Positions 1 to 5,730 of a stretch of DNA of 6,140 bases are shown here, one piece after another (position 1 is the stretch's first letter; each line of letters begins with the position of its first letter). The translations under genes and the position numbers were made by a program. The notes under the pieces are model-generated. The model did not search any database, was not told the DNA's origin, and was given only the letters and a program-made list of their open reading frames with translations. Source of the stretch: Clostridia bacterium (GTDB lineage Bacteria; Bacillota_A; Clostridia; Oscillospirales; Acutalibacteraceae); contig JAFVTJ010000059.1 of NCBI GenBank assembly GCA_017503305.1, positions 1 through 6,140 of the forward strand. The letters run 5' to 3'.

Positions 1-2369
1 TGGCGGTCGCCGGGGGCTTCATCAAGCGAAGACATATCCCTAAGCCCCGACATAGCCATATTAAGAGTACGGGGAATAGGTGTTGCAGAAAGGGTGAGAA
101 TATCAACCTTTGGGTATTCTTCCTTTAGTTTTTCCTTTTGAGCCACACCAAAGCGTTGCTCCTCGTCGATAATAACAAGCCCCAAATCCTTGAATTTTAC
201 GTCGTTCGATATAAGGCGGTGAGTTCCTACCACCATATCAACTCTACCGCATTTAAGGTCTGCAATAGTTTTTTGCTGTTGCTTAGGTGTCACAAAGCGG
301 TTTAAAAGTCTTACGTTTACGGGCATTTCACCAAAACGGCGTAAAATGGTGTTGTAGTGCTGCATTGCAAGGATAGTGGTCGGCACTAAAAGGGCGCATT
401 GCTTGCCTTCGCTTATGCACTTAAAGGCGGCGCGGAGTGCTACCTCGGTCTTGCCGAAGCCTACGTCACCGCACAATAGGCGATCCATTGGAACCTCGCG
501 TTCCATATCGCTTTTAATTTCGTTTATGCAACGAAGTTGGTCTTCGGTTTCGTCGTATTCAAATCGGCGTTCAAAGTCGTTCTGAAGGTCGGTATCGGGC
601 GAGAAGGCATAGCCCTTTATAGCCATACGCTTAGCATATAAAGCGGTTAACTGCTTTGCCATATCCTTAACGGCGGCTTTAACACGCTTTCGTGTTTTTT
701 GCCATTCGCTACCGCCTAAGCGGTTAATTTTAATACCGCCGTCGTTGGCAGAACCAATGTATTTTGAAACCAAATCCAGTTGAGTTACAGGCACGTACAA
801 AACGTCGCTTTTTGCGTATTTAATCTTTATATAGTCTTTTGTAACACGGTCGTTGGTAATGCGGTTTATGCCGTCAAAAATACCGATACCGTGTATTTCG
901 TGAACTACGTAATCGCCCTGCTTTAACTGGTCCAAAGAACCGATTTCTTGTCCCTTTTTAGCATAATGCTTGCGAGGTTTTCGCTCACCTGCAATATAGC
1001 GGTGGGTTACAAGAATAAAATGACTGCTCGGTATTTCAAAACCGCTTGAAAGTCCGCCTGTGGTAACACTTACAAGGCCTTTTTGGGCGGAAGGCTCAAG
1101 GCTATATAATGCATTAACGCCTTTTTCCTGTAAAGCGGAGGTAAGGGTTTTAGCGGCACGGATTTCGCCCGCTAAAATAACGGCGCTTCCGCCCGATTTT
1201 ATAGCGTAGTTAATGTCATCTAAAAGTACGTTTATATCGCCGCCCCAAGCGGTAGAGCGTTTGTAGTTGAAGTTTATAATGTCCTTAATCTTAATTTCAT
1301 AAGAAGAACGGGGAAAGTTTTCAAATATTAAAGCATTTTCGCAATATTTGAAAAACTCCGCCTTACTGAGCCATAATTTAGCTGTTGCAAAGGACAAAAA
1401 CCCTTCTTCCAAAAAGTTTTCACAATCGGCAGAAGTTTGGGTTTCAATATTTTGGAAACGCTCTTTCATATTGCCACTGTCGGCTAAAATAATAAGGCAA
1501 TCCTTTAAATATTCAAAAACCGTGTTATTTTCGGGGTAGATAAGTGGCAAATAGCGGTCGGGATTAATTGATACACCACTTTCTAGAGCCGAAATATCGT
1601 GAGAAAGTCTTTTGCGCTGATTATCGGTCAATTTTTTAGATTTACTTATTTCTTCTAATTTTTCTAAAAGGTTATTATTGTTATATAAAACTTCGCAAGC
1701 GGGGGAAATTTCAACAAAATCCACACTGTCGCCACGGCGCTGTGTTTCGGTATCGTAGGGAGAAATTGTGTCGATTTCGTCGCCCCAAAATTCTAAACGA
1801 TAGGGTGTGGTGCTTGTGGTGGGATAGATGTCCACAATACCGCCACGGTGGGAGAACGTGCCGACACCGTCGCAAATCTCCTGACGGGCGTAACCGCTTT
1901 GTAAAAGGTGCAAAATTAAATCGTTTATAGTAATGCTGTCGCCACTTTTTATTGTAAAGCAGGCCTTATTTAAAACGTTGGGTGGCATTGTGTATTGCAA
2001 GGCCGAATCTAGTGACAGCGTAAGCACGCCAAAACCCCCGCCTAAAAGTTTAGACAGGGTGTCAGTACGCTTGTGTTCATATTCTTTTGAGTAGCCTTTA
2101 ATGTCCCCAATGCAGTAATCACGGCTCGGTAAATTAAGCGCATCAACCTTCATTGATAAAAGGTCGTTGGTAATCTCTAAAGCGGAGCTTTCGTCGGGGG
2201 TTATAACCGCGATTTTGCGTCCTAAATCAGAGCAAAGCGCTGAAATCACCGCCGATTTATGCACCGAGGAAAGACCTGTGCAGGCTATGGGGTAGCGACC
2301 GTTTTTTACACTCTTTAAAAGAGATAAATAATCGCTGTCGGAGTTTAGAACTTGATTTAAAAATTCCAT
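1..2369 (-). CDS. mfd: Transcription-repair coupling factor Mfd (N-terminal 789 residues; 3' end off window)
   Basis: Mfd is an ATP-driven DNA translocase that removes RNA polymerase stalled at lesions and recruits UvrA. The frame is open from ATG at 2369 to the left edge with no stop or frameshift. Visible parts, in order: a UvrB-like module (residues about 1-340) with a degenerate nucleotide-binding loop near residues 30-39 and the RGGIVDIYP motif at 175-183; an RNA-polymerase-interaction domain starting near 480, with GDYVVHEIHGIG at 485-496; and the RecG-like translocase, with Walker A GDVGFGKTE at 634-642, Walker B DEEQRFG at 735-741 and motif III TLSATPIPRTL at 759-769. It ends just after LDEAPGDR. 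Family members are about 1,150-1,200 residues, so about one third is missing (second translocase lobe, TRG motif, C-terminal autoinhibitory domain). The start lies 2 bp after the pth stop and has no good Shine-Dalgarno sequence, which suggests translational coupling. The loss of the ATP site in the UvrB-like part is normal for Mfd. Confidence 0.97.
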   Translation of the reverse strand, partial: MEFLNQVLNSDSDYLSLLKSVKNGRYPIACTGLSSVHKSAVISALCSDLGRKIAVITPDESSALEITNDLLSMKVDALNLPSRDYCIGDIKGYSKEYEHKRTDTLSKLLGGGFGVLTLSLDSALQYTMPPNVLNKACFTIKSGDSITINDLILHLLQSGYARQEICDGVGTFSHRGGIVDIYPTTSTTPYRLEFWGDEIDTISPYDTETQRRGDSVDFVEISPACEVLYNNNNLLEKLEEISKSKKLTDNQRKRLSHDISALESGVSINPDRYLPLIYPENNTVFEYLKDCLIILADSGNMKERFQNIETQTSADCENFLEEGFLSFATAKLWLSKAEFFKYCENALIFENFPRSSYEIKIKDIINFNYKRSTAWGGDINVLLDDINYAIKSGGSAVILAGEIRAAKTLTSALQEKGVNALYSLEPSAQKGLVSVTTGGLSSGFEIPSSHFILVTHRYIAGERKPRKHYAKKGQEIGSLDQLKQGDYVVHEIHGIGIFDGINRITNDRVTKDYIKIKYAKSDVLYVPVTQLDLVSKYIGSANDGGIKINRLGGSEWQKTRKRVKAAVKDMAKQLTALYAKRMAIKGYAFSPDTDLQNDFERRFEYDETEDQLRCINEIKSDMEREVPMDRLLCGDVGFGKTEVALRAAFKCISEGKQCALLVPTTILAMQHYNTILRRFGEMPVNVRLLNRFVTPKQQQKTIADLKCGRVDMVVGTHRLISNDVKFKDLGLVIIDEEQRFGVAQKEKLKEEYPKVDILTLSATPIPRTLNMAMSGLRDMSSLDEAPGDR

Positions 2370-2371
2370 AA

Positions 2372-2962
2372 TCAGCTACTGTATTTGTTCATTGCCGAAT
2401 CGATGCTGCGAACAATAATTTCACTCAAAGCGCCAACCGATTTTTCGAGTGCTTTGTTTAAATCTTCGGTGGCTTCTTTCGGGAATTTGGATAAAACCCA
2501 GTCGGCAAGGTTGTACCCAGGGTGGGGCTTTTTGCCAACGCCGATTTTGATGCGAGCAATTTCATCGGTGCCTAAAAGCTCGATAATATCGCGCATACCC
2601 TTTTGACCGCCGTCACTGCCTTTGCGGCGAATACGCACTTGACCTATATCAAGGTTAATATCATCGCACACGACAATAATGCGCTCAAGCGGTATTTTGT
2701 AAAACTTTGCAATTTGGGAAACGGCAGTACCCGAATTGTTCATATAGGTTTGTGGTTTTACGACAAGCACGCGGTTAGACCCAACCTTGCATTCACCGAA
2801 AACTGCCTGCATTTTGGATTTATTAAAATTGCCGTTTTGTTCCTTCATAAAAAGGTCAACCGACATAAATCCAACGTTGTGGCGTGTGTTTTCATATTGA
2901 AGACCGGGGTTGCCGAGTCCTACAACGAGCCAATCGTAAGTAGATTTTTTTTGAAATAACAT
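2372..2962 (-). CDS. pth: Peptidyl-tRNA hydrolase
   Basis: This cytoplasmic esterase cleaves peptidyl-tRNA released by stalled ribosomes and so recycles tRNA. The 196-residue product matches the family (about 185-195) apart from roughly eight extra N-terminal residues before the core strand WLVVGLGNPG. Catalytic-site residues match E. coli Pth by motif: N18 (N10), H28 in TRHNVGF (H20), N75 in KPQTYMNNSG (N68) and D100 in VCDDINLD (D93). The basic loop reads GSDGGQKGMRD at 115-125, so the E. coli N114 position is K121; from memory this is a frequent Gram-positive variant, not a sign of inactivity. ATG at 2962 is preceded by a GGTGA-like ribosome-binding sequence about 4-8 bases upstream. The gene diverges from thrS and leads a two-gene unit with mfd. 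In Bacillus a small fin gene lies between pth (spoVC) and mfd; here the gap is 2 bp, so fin is absent at this place. Confidence 0.97.
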   Translation of the reverse strand: MLFQKKSTYDWLVVGLGNPGLQYENTRHNVGFMSVDLFMKEQNGNFNKSKMQAVFGECKVGSNRVLVVKPQTYMNNSGTAVSQIAKFYKIPLERIIVVCDDINLDIGQVRIRRKGSDGGQKGMRDIIELLGTDEIARIKIGVGKKPHPGYNLADWVLSKFPKEATEDLNKALEKSVGALSEIIVRSIDSAMNKYSS

Positions 2963-2977
2963 TTTATCACCGCCAAT

Positions 2978-3006
2978 ATTTTAACATATAATAAATCGGT
3001 TTTCAA
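2978..3006 (-). promoter_or_regulatory. Sigma-A type promoter for pth-mfd
   Basis: Read on the minus strand, a -35 box TTGAAA (3006-3001) is followed by a 17-bp spacer and a -10 box TAAAAT (2983-2978). Initiation about 7 bases downstream would fall near 2971, leaving only about 9 untranslated bases before the pth ATG and cutting into the ribosome-binding sequence. The boxes are seen in the sequence; the start site is inferred. An additional promoter further upstream cannot be excluded. Confidence 0.65.
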
Positions 3007-3017
3007 GGAAAAAACAC

Positions 3018-3046
3018 TTGACACATATATAAAAGAAGTGTAAAAT
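3018..3046 (+). promoter_or_regulatory. Sigma-A type promoter for thrS
   Basis: A perfect -35 box TTGACA (3018-3023), a 17-bp spacer and a -10 box TAAAAT (3041-3046) lie just upstream of the T-box leader. Transcription probably starts near G3053, giving a leader of about 240 bases, the usual size for a T-box leader. Confidence 0.85.
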
Positions 3047-3217
3047 AATTTTGTTAAAGCAAAAATTACGGACAGTAGCTTAAATTAGCTGTTTTTAGAG
3101 AGGCGGAGGAAGCTGAAAATCCGCTAAACAGTCTTTGCGTGAGACCACCGTATAGCGCCGTGGGTAACAACACGGACGTATGCCTGCGTTAAAGGCTCTA
3201 AGTGCCGAGTATTTCGG

Positions 3218-3243
3218 AATTTGGGTGGAACCGCGGAGAAATT
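3218..3243 (+). promoter_or_regulatory. T-box antiterminator element with tRNA acceptor-binding bulge
   Basis: AATTT (3218-3222) can pair with AAATT (3239-3243) and encloses the T-box sequence. The bulge sequence TGGA (3226-3229) would pair with the free 3' end of uncharged tRNA, 5'-UCCA, which predicts a U discriminator base on the cognate tRNA-Thr. The pairing is read by eye from the sequence; the exact helix borders are inferred. Confidence 0.75.
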
Positions 3244-3245
3244 AT

Positions 3246-3282
3246 GCTTCGTCCCTTGTAGGACGAGGCTTTTTTATTTTTT
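3246..3282 (+). terminator. Regulated intrinsic terminator of the thrS T-box leader
   Basis: GCTTCGTCC (3246-3254) pairs with GGACGAGGC (3261-3269) with one G-U pair around the loop CTTGTA. It is followed by TTTTTT (3270-3275), one A and six more T. It ends one base before the thrS ribosome-binding site. It stops transcription when tRNA-Thr is charged. Confidence 0.93.
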
Positions 3283-3288
3283 AGGAGG
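3283..3288 (+). promoter_or_regulatory. Ribosome-binding site of thrS
   Basis: AGGAGG lies 6 bases before ATG at 3295. It fixes the thrS start at that ATG and abuts the terminator T-run. Confidence 0.93.
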
Positions 3289-3294
3289 ATTTTT

Positions 3295-5241
3295 ATGATT
3301 AAGATTACCTTAAAGGGCGACGTTGTAAAGGAATACGAAGCCGGAATTACTGCATATGAGGTTGCAAAGGATATTAGCATGGGTCTTGCTAAGGCGGCTT
3401 GCGCTGTTAGAATTAACGGTGAAAATGCTGATTTGCGTACTGAACTAAATGATGACTGCAATTTAGAAATTTTAACCTTTGATGATGAATACGGCAGATG
3501 GGCTTTCCGTCACACCGCTTCTCACATTTTAGCACAAGCGGTTAAAAGACTTTACCCCGATGCTAAATTGGCTATCGGTCCTGCTGTGGACGATGGCTTC
3601 TATTACGATTTTGATATTGAAAACAAGTTTACTCCTGACGATTTAGCAAAAATCGAAGCCGAAATGAAGAAAATCGTTAAGGAAGATATTAAGCTCGAAC
3701 GCTTTGTATTACCGAAGAAGGAAGCTATTGCTAAGTTCGAAGCCGAAGGCGAGCCTTATAAGGTGGAATTGGCTGAAGGTATCCCCGAAGGCGAGGACGT
3801 TAGCTTCTATTCACAGGGTGATTTTACCGACCTTTGCGCAGGTGCCCACCTTATGAGCACAGGTCTTGTAAAGGCTTTCAAATTAACTTCCGCTACAGGC
3901 GCTTACTGGCGTGGTGACTCATCCCGTAAGATGCTTTGCCGTGTTTACGGTACCGCTTTCCCCAAGGCTTCAATGCTTGAAGAACACCTTACAATGCTTG
4001 AAGAAGCAAAGAAGCGCGACCATAATAAGTTGGGCCGTGAATTAGAAATTTTCACAACCGTTGACGTTATCGGTCAAGGTCTTCCGATTATGCTACCTAA
4101 GGGTACTAAAATTCTTCAAATCTTACAACGCTTTGTTGAAGACGAAGAAGAAAGAAGAGGCTGGGTTCGCACTAAAACTCCGTTAATGGCTAAGAGTGAT
4201 CTTTACAAGATTTCGGGTCACTGGGATCATTATCGCGACGGTATGTTTGTTTTGGGCGACCCCGAAGACGAAAGTAAGGAATGCTTTGCCCTTCGTCCGA
4301 TGACCTGTCCGTTCCAATATCAAGCATACTTGAACCGTGCCCGCAGCTACCGTGATTTACCCTTGCGCTACGGCGAAACCTCGACTCTTTTCCGTAACGA
4401 AGAATCGGGCGAAATGCATGGTCTTATCCGTGTTCGTCAGTTCACAATTTCGGAAGGTCACTTAATTTGTACTCCCGAACAGTTGGAGGAAGAATTCAAG
4501 GGTAGCTTAGAGCTTGCTATTTATATGCTTAAAACCTTAGGTCTTTATGAAGACGTTTCTTACCGTTTCTCACAATGGGATCCGAACGAAAGGGATAAGT
4601 ATATCGGTACCGAAGAACAATGGAACGAAGCACAGGATATGATGGCTAAAATCCTTGACCACCTTGAAATTCCTTACAAGGTTGGTGTTGGTGAAGCTGC
4701 TTTCTACGGTCCGAAGTTGGATATTCAAATTAAGAACGTTTACGGTAAGGAAGATACCCTTATCACTATCCAAATCGACCAGATGTTAGCCGAAAAGTTC
4801 GGTATGGAATACGTTGACCGCGACGGCCAAAAGAAGAATCCTTATATTATTCATAGAACCTCTATTGGTTGCTACGAACGCACCTTGGCGCTTCTTATTG
4901 AAAAATATGCAGGCGCATTCCCGATGTGGCTAGCACCTACACAGGTTAAGATTTTACCGATTGCTGACAGACATTTTGACTACGCTTACGACGTTAAGAA
5001 GCAGTTAGAAGCAAAGGGTATGCGTGTTGAACTTGACGACCGTAACGAAAAAATCGGTTACAAGATTCGTGAAGCTCGTCTTCAAAAGGTACCTTATATG
5101 CTCGTTATCGGCGATAGCGAGGTTGAAAGTGGTGCTGTTGCTGTGCGTATGCGTGGCGAAAACGGCGACTTAGGCGCAATGCCGCTGGGTGACTTTATTG
5201 CTCGTGCAGTTGAAGAAATCGAAACTAAGGTTATAAAATAA
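3295..5241 (+). CDS. thrS: Threonyl-tRNA synthetase
   Basis: This cytoplasmic class II enzyme charges tRNA-Thr with threonine using ATP and hydrolyses Ser-tRNA-Thr in its editing domain. The 648-residue protein is full length. Domains: TGS (about 1-65); the N2 editing domain with H73 and H77 (HTASH) and C181 and H185 (CAGAH), all four key residues kept; the catalytic core with MTCPF (C338), motif 2 FRNEESGEMHGLIRVRQF (R367), EGHL (H389) and motif 3 IHRTSIGCYERT (H520, R529); and the anticodon-binding domain from about 548 (PTQVKILPI). C338, H389 and H520 match the zinc ligands C334, H385 and H511 of E. coli ThrRS. The sequence around C338 and motifs 2-3 (MTCPFQYQAYLNRARSYRDL, IGCYERTLALL) differs from the textbook E. 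coli/Bacillus form (MNCPGH, LGSMERF) and resembles a clostridial subtype as I recall it. Expression is controlled by the T-box leader immediately upstream. Confidence 0.98.
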   Translation: MIKITLKGDVVKEYEAGITAYEVAKDISMGLAKAACAVRINGENADLRTELNDDCNLEILTFDDEYGRWAFRHTASHILAQAVKRLYPDAKLAIGPAVDDGFYYDFDIENKFTPDDLAKIEAEMKKIVKEDIKLERFVLPKKEAIAKFEAEGEPYKVELAEGIPEGEDVSFYSQGDFTDLCAGAHLMSTGLVKAFKLTSATGAYWRGDSSRKMLCRVYGTAFPKASMLEEHLTMLEEAKKRDHNKLGRELEIFTTVDVIGQGLPIMLPKGTKILQILQRFVEDEEERRGWVRTKTPLMAKSDLYKISGHWDHYRDGMFVLGDPEDESKECFALRPMTCPFQYQAYLNRARSYRDLPLRYGETSTLFRNEESGEMHGLIRVRQFTISEGHLICTPEQLEEEFKGSLELAIYMLKTLGLYEDVSYRFSQWDPNERDKYIGTEEQWNEAQDMMAKILDHLEIPYKVGVGEAAFYGPKLDIQIKNVYGKEDTLITIQIDQMLAEKFGMEYVDRDGQKKNPYIIHRTSIGCYERTLALLIEKYAGAFPMWLAPTQVKILPIADRHFDYAYDVKKQLEAKGMRVELDDRNEKIGYKIREARLQKVPYMLVIGDSEVESGAVAVRMRGENGDLGAMPLGDFIARAVEEIETKVIK

Positions 5242-5252
5242 AATTTCAAATT

Positions 5253-5293
5253 AAAGCACAAAAGCTCCTGCTTTGTCAGGAGCTTTATGCTTT
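5253..5293 (+). terminator. Intrinsic terminator after thrS
   Basis: AAAGCTCCTG (5261-5270) pairs perfectly with CAGGAGCTTT (5277-5286) around a 6-base loop. An outer AAAGCA/TGCTTT helix (5253-5258 with 5288-5293) extends it across a small internal loop. It begins 11 bases after the thrS stop. The T-rich tail is interrupted (TTTATGCTTTAT), so its efficiency may be moderate. Confidence 0.85.
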
Positions 5294-5299
5294 ATAAAT

Positions 5300-5320
5300 G
5301 AATATTGAATATTGAATAAT
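5300..5320 (+). repeat. 7-bp tandem repeat, GAATATT x3
   Basis: Two exact copies of GAATATT (5300-5306, 5307-5313) are followed by a variant GAATAAT (5314-5320). It lies just beyond the thrS terminator. No function can be read from it. Confidence 0.85.
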
Positions 5321-5342
5321 TTAGGTGTGCTTCGCACGATAT

Positions 5343-5377
5343 AATTCGTAATTCGTAATGCGTAATTCGGAATTGTT
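5343..5377 (+). repeat. 7-bp tandem repeat, AATTCGT about 5 copies
   Basis: The copies are AATTCGT, AATTCGT, AATGCGT, AATTCGG and a decayed AATTGTT. The period equals that of the neighbouring GAATATT repeat 22 bp upstream, but the unit differs. It lies directly upstream of the GTAGG-hairpin cluster. Confidence 0.88.
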
Positions 5378-5400
5378 TTATGAATCTATATAGATACATT

Positions 5401-5427
5401 GTAGGGACAGGCGTCCCCGACTGTCCG
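5401..5427 (+). repeat. GTAGG-hairpin unit 1 (REP-like)
   Basis: GTAGGGACAG leads into a hairpin GGACAG (5405-5410) / CTGTCC (5421-5426) with a 10-base loop and ends in CCG. It is the left half of the first inverted pair, facing unit 2. There is no T-run after it, so it is not a simple terminator. Confidence 0.75.
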
Positions 5428-5446
5428 TGGGTTTGATATATTTTTA

Positions 5447-5473
5447 CGGAACAACACACAGGTTGCTCCCTAC
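5447..5473 (-). repeat. GTAGG-hairpin unit 2 (REP-like, inverted)
   Basis: On the minus strand GTAGGGAGCAAC forms an 8-bp stem with GTTGTTCC (one G-T pair) around the loop CTGTGT and ends in CCG. It has the same 27-bp length as units 1 and 5 and matches unit 5 at 21 of 27 positions, counted by eye. Confidence 0.78.
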
Positions 5474-5495
5474 GGAATACTTATGGGGATAAATC

Positions 5496-5520
5496 GTAGG
5501 GGTCATTCACGAATGACCCG
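5496..5520 (+). repeat. GTAGG-hairpin unit 3 (REP-like)
   Basis: GTAGG is followed by a near-perfect palindrome, GGGTCATTC (5500-5508) and GAATGACCC (5511-5519), and ends in CCG. Its core ATTCACGAAT is shared with unit 4 in the opposite orientation. Confidence 0.8.
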
Positions 5521-5540
5521 TCGAGTTTAGCGGAATTTTG

Positions 5541-5565
5541 CGGTCGATTCGTGAATCGACCCTAC
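5541..5565 (-). repeat. GTAGG-hairpin unit 4 (REP-like, inverted)
   Basis: On the minus strand GTAGG is followed by GGTCGATTC / GAATCGACC and ends in CCG, the same 25-bp length as unit 3. The two units differ at three adjacent stem pairs, each change being compensated on the other arm. Confidence 0.8.
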
Positions 5566-5587
5566 AAGTATCCTGTGCAGTTCGGTT

Positions 5588-5614
5588 GTAGGTAACGACT
5601 TGTGTGTCGTTCTG
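5588..5614 (+). repeat. GTAGG-hairpin unit 5 (REP-like, unpaired)
   Basis: GTAGGT is followed by AACGAC (5594-5599), the loop TTGTGT and GTCGTT (5606-5611). It is a diverged relative of unit 2 with one clear compensatory pair change and ends CTG instead of CCG. No inverted partner is seen downstream. Confidence 0.68.
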
Positions 5615-5691
5615 TTTACTTTTTTTAAATAATAGAGTAGAAAGAATATTCTTGCTGTGCCTTTGGTAACATTGTTATTGATTTTTGGTGT

Positions 5692-5725
5692 AAAAATCCC
5701 CACTCCAAATAAAATTGGGGTGGGG
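5692..5725 (-). terminator. Terminator of the recombinase gene, probably bidirectional
   Basis: On the minus strand CCCCACCCCAA (5725-5715) pairs with TTGGAGTGGGG (5708-5698), 11 bp with one wobble pair, around a 6-base loop. It is followed by ATTTTT (5697-5692). It starts 6 bases after the recombinase stop. On the plus strand the same hairpin is followed by a T-rich stretch, TTTATTTTTTATT, after a short gap, so it may also stop read-through from thrS. Confidence 0.88.
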
Positions 5726-5730
5726 AATGT

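Larger units (their letters stand above)
3053..3282 (+). promoter_or_regulatory. T-box riboswitch controlling thrS (threonine specifier ACC)
   Basis: This leader senses uncharged tRNA-Thr and allows transcription of thrS when the tRNA is uncharged. Stem I closes with TACGG (3067-3071) pairing to CCGTA (3148-3152). The AGTA motif at 3074-3077, CTGTTT/AAACAG (3089-3094 with 3126-3131), the AG bulge AGAGAG (3097-3102) and the apical GCGG/CCGC stem with loop sequence GGAAGCTG match the canonical Stem I order. The specifier is ACC at 3144-3146, a Thr codon, followed by the usual purine A3147. A CCGTG/CACGG hairpin (3158-3162 with 3171-3175) lies where Stem II is expected. The conserved T-box sequence GGGTGGAACCGCG is at 3223-3235, and a terminator follows. 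All key parts are present, in order, and in front of the gene predicted by the codon. Confidence 0.95.
5242..5730. other. Gene-free intergenic region between thrS and the recombinase gene
   Basis: I see no credible coding sequence on either strand in these 489 bases. The region holds the thrS terminator, two 7-bp tandem repeats, a small GTGC-TTC-GCAC hairpin (5327-5337), five GTAGG-hairpin units (5401-5614), a perfect 12-bp palindrome AAGAATATTCTT (5642-5653) and the terminator of the convergent recombinase gene. Positions 5615-5641 and 5654-5690 are AT-rich with nothing recognisable. Confidence 0.8.

Noticed and set aside
376..1930. Short plus-strand open frames inside mfd (376-585, 1348-1539, 1742-1930)
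   Set aside because: The minus-strand mfd frame is open throughout with all family motifs; these short frames lack start signals.
2603..2959. Open frame on the plus strand opposite pth
   Set aside because: It is antisense to a clearly conserved pth, has no ribosome-binding site and resembles no family I know.
3060..3240. tRNA or other small RNA gene in the thrS leader
   Set aside because: The helices and conserved blocks follow the T-box order, and there is no cloverleaf with a TTC-type T-loop.
3198..3461. Open frame on the minus strand across the T-box terminator and thrS start
   Set aside because: It is antisense to the riboswitch and the thrS TGS domain and has no supporting signals.
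5401..5614. CRISPR array made of the GTAGG repeats
   Set aside because: Units alternate in strand, vary in sequence and lack constant repeat length with unique equal-length spacers; no cas genes are visible.
5401..5614. Series of Rho-independent terminators
   Set aside because: None of the five hairpins is followed by a proper T-run; the real terminators lie at 5253-5293 and 5692-5725.
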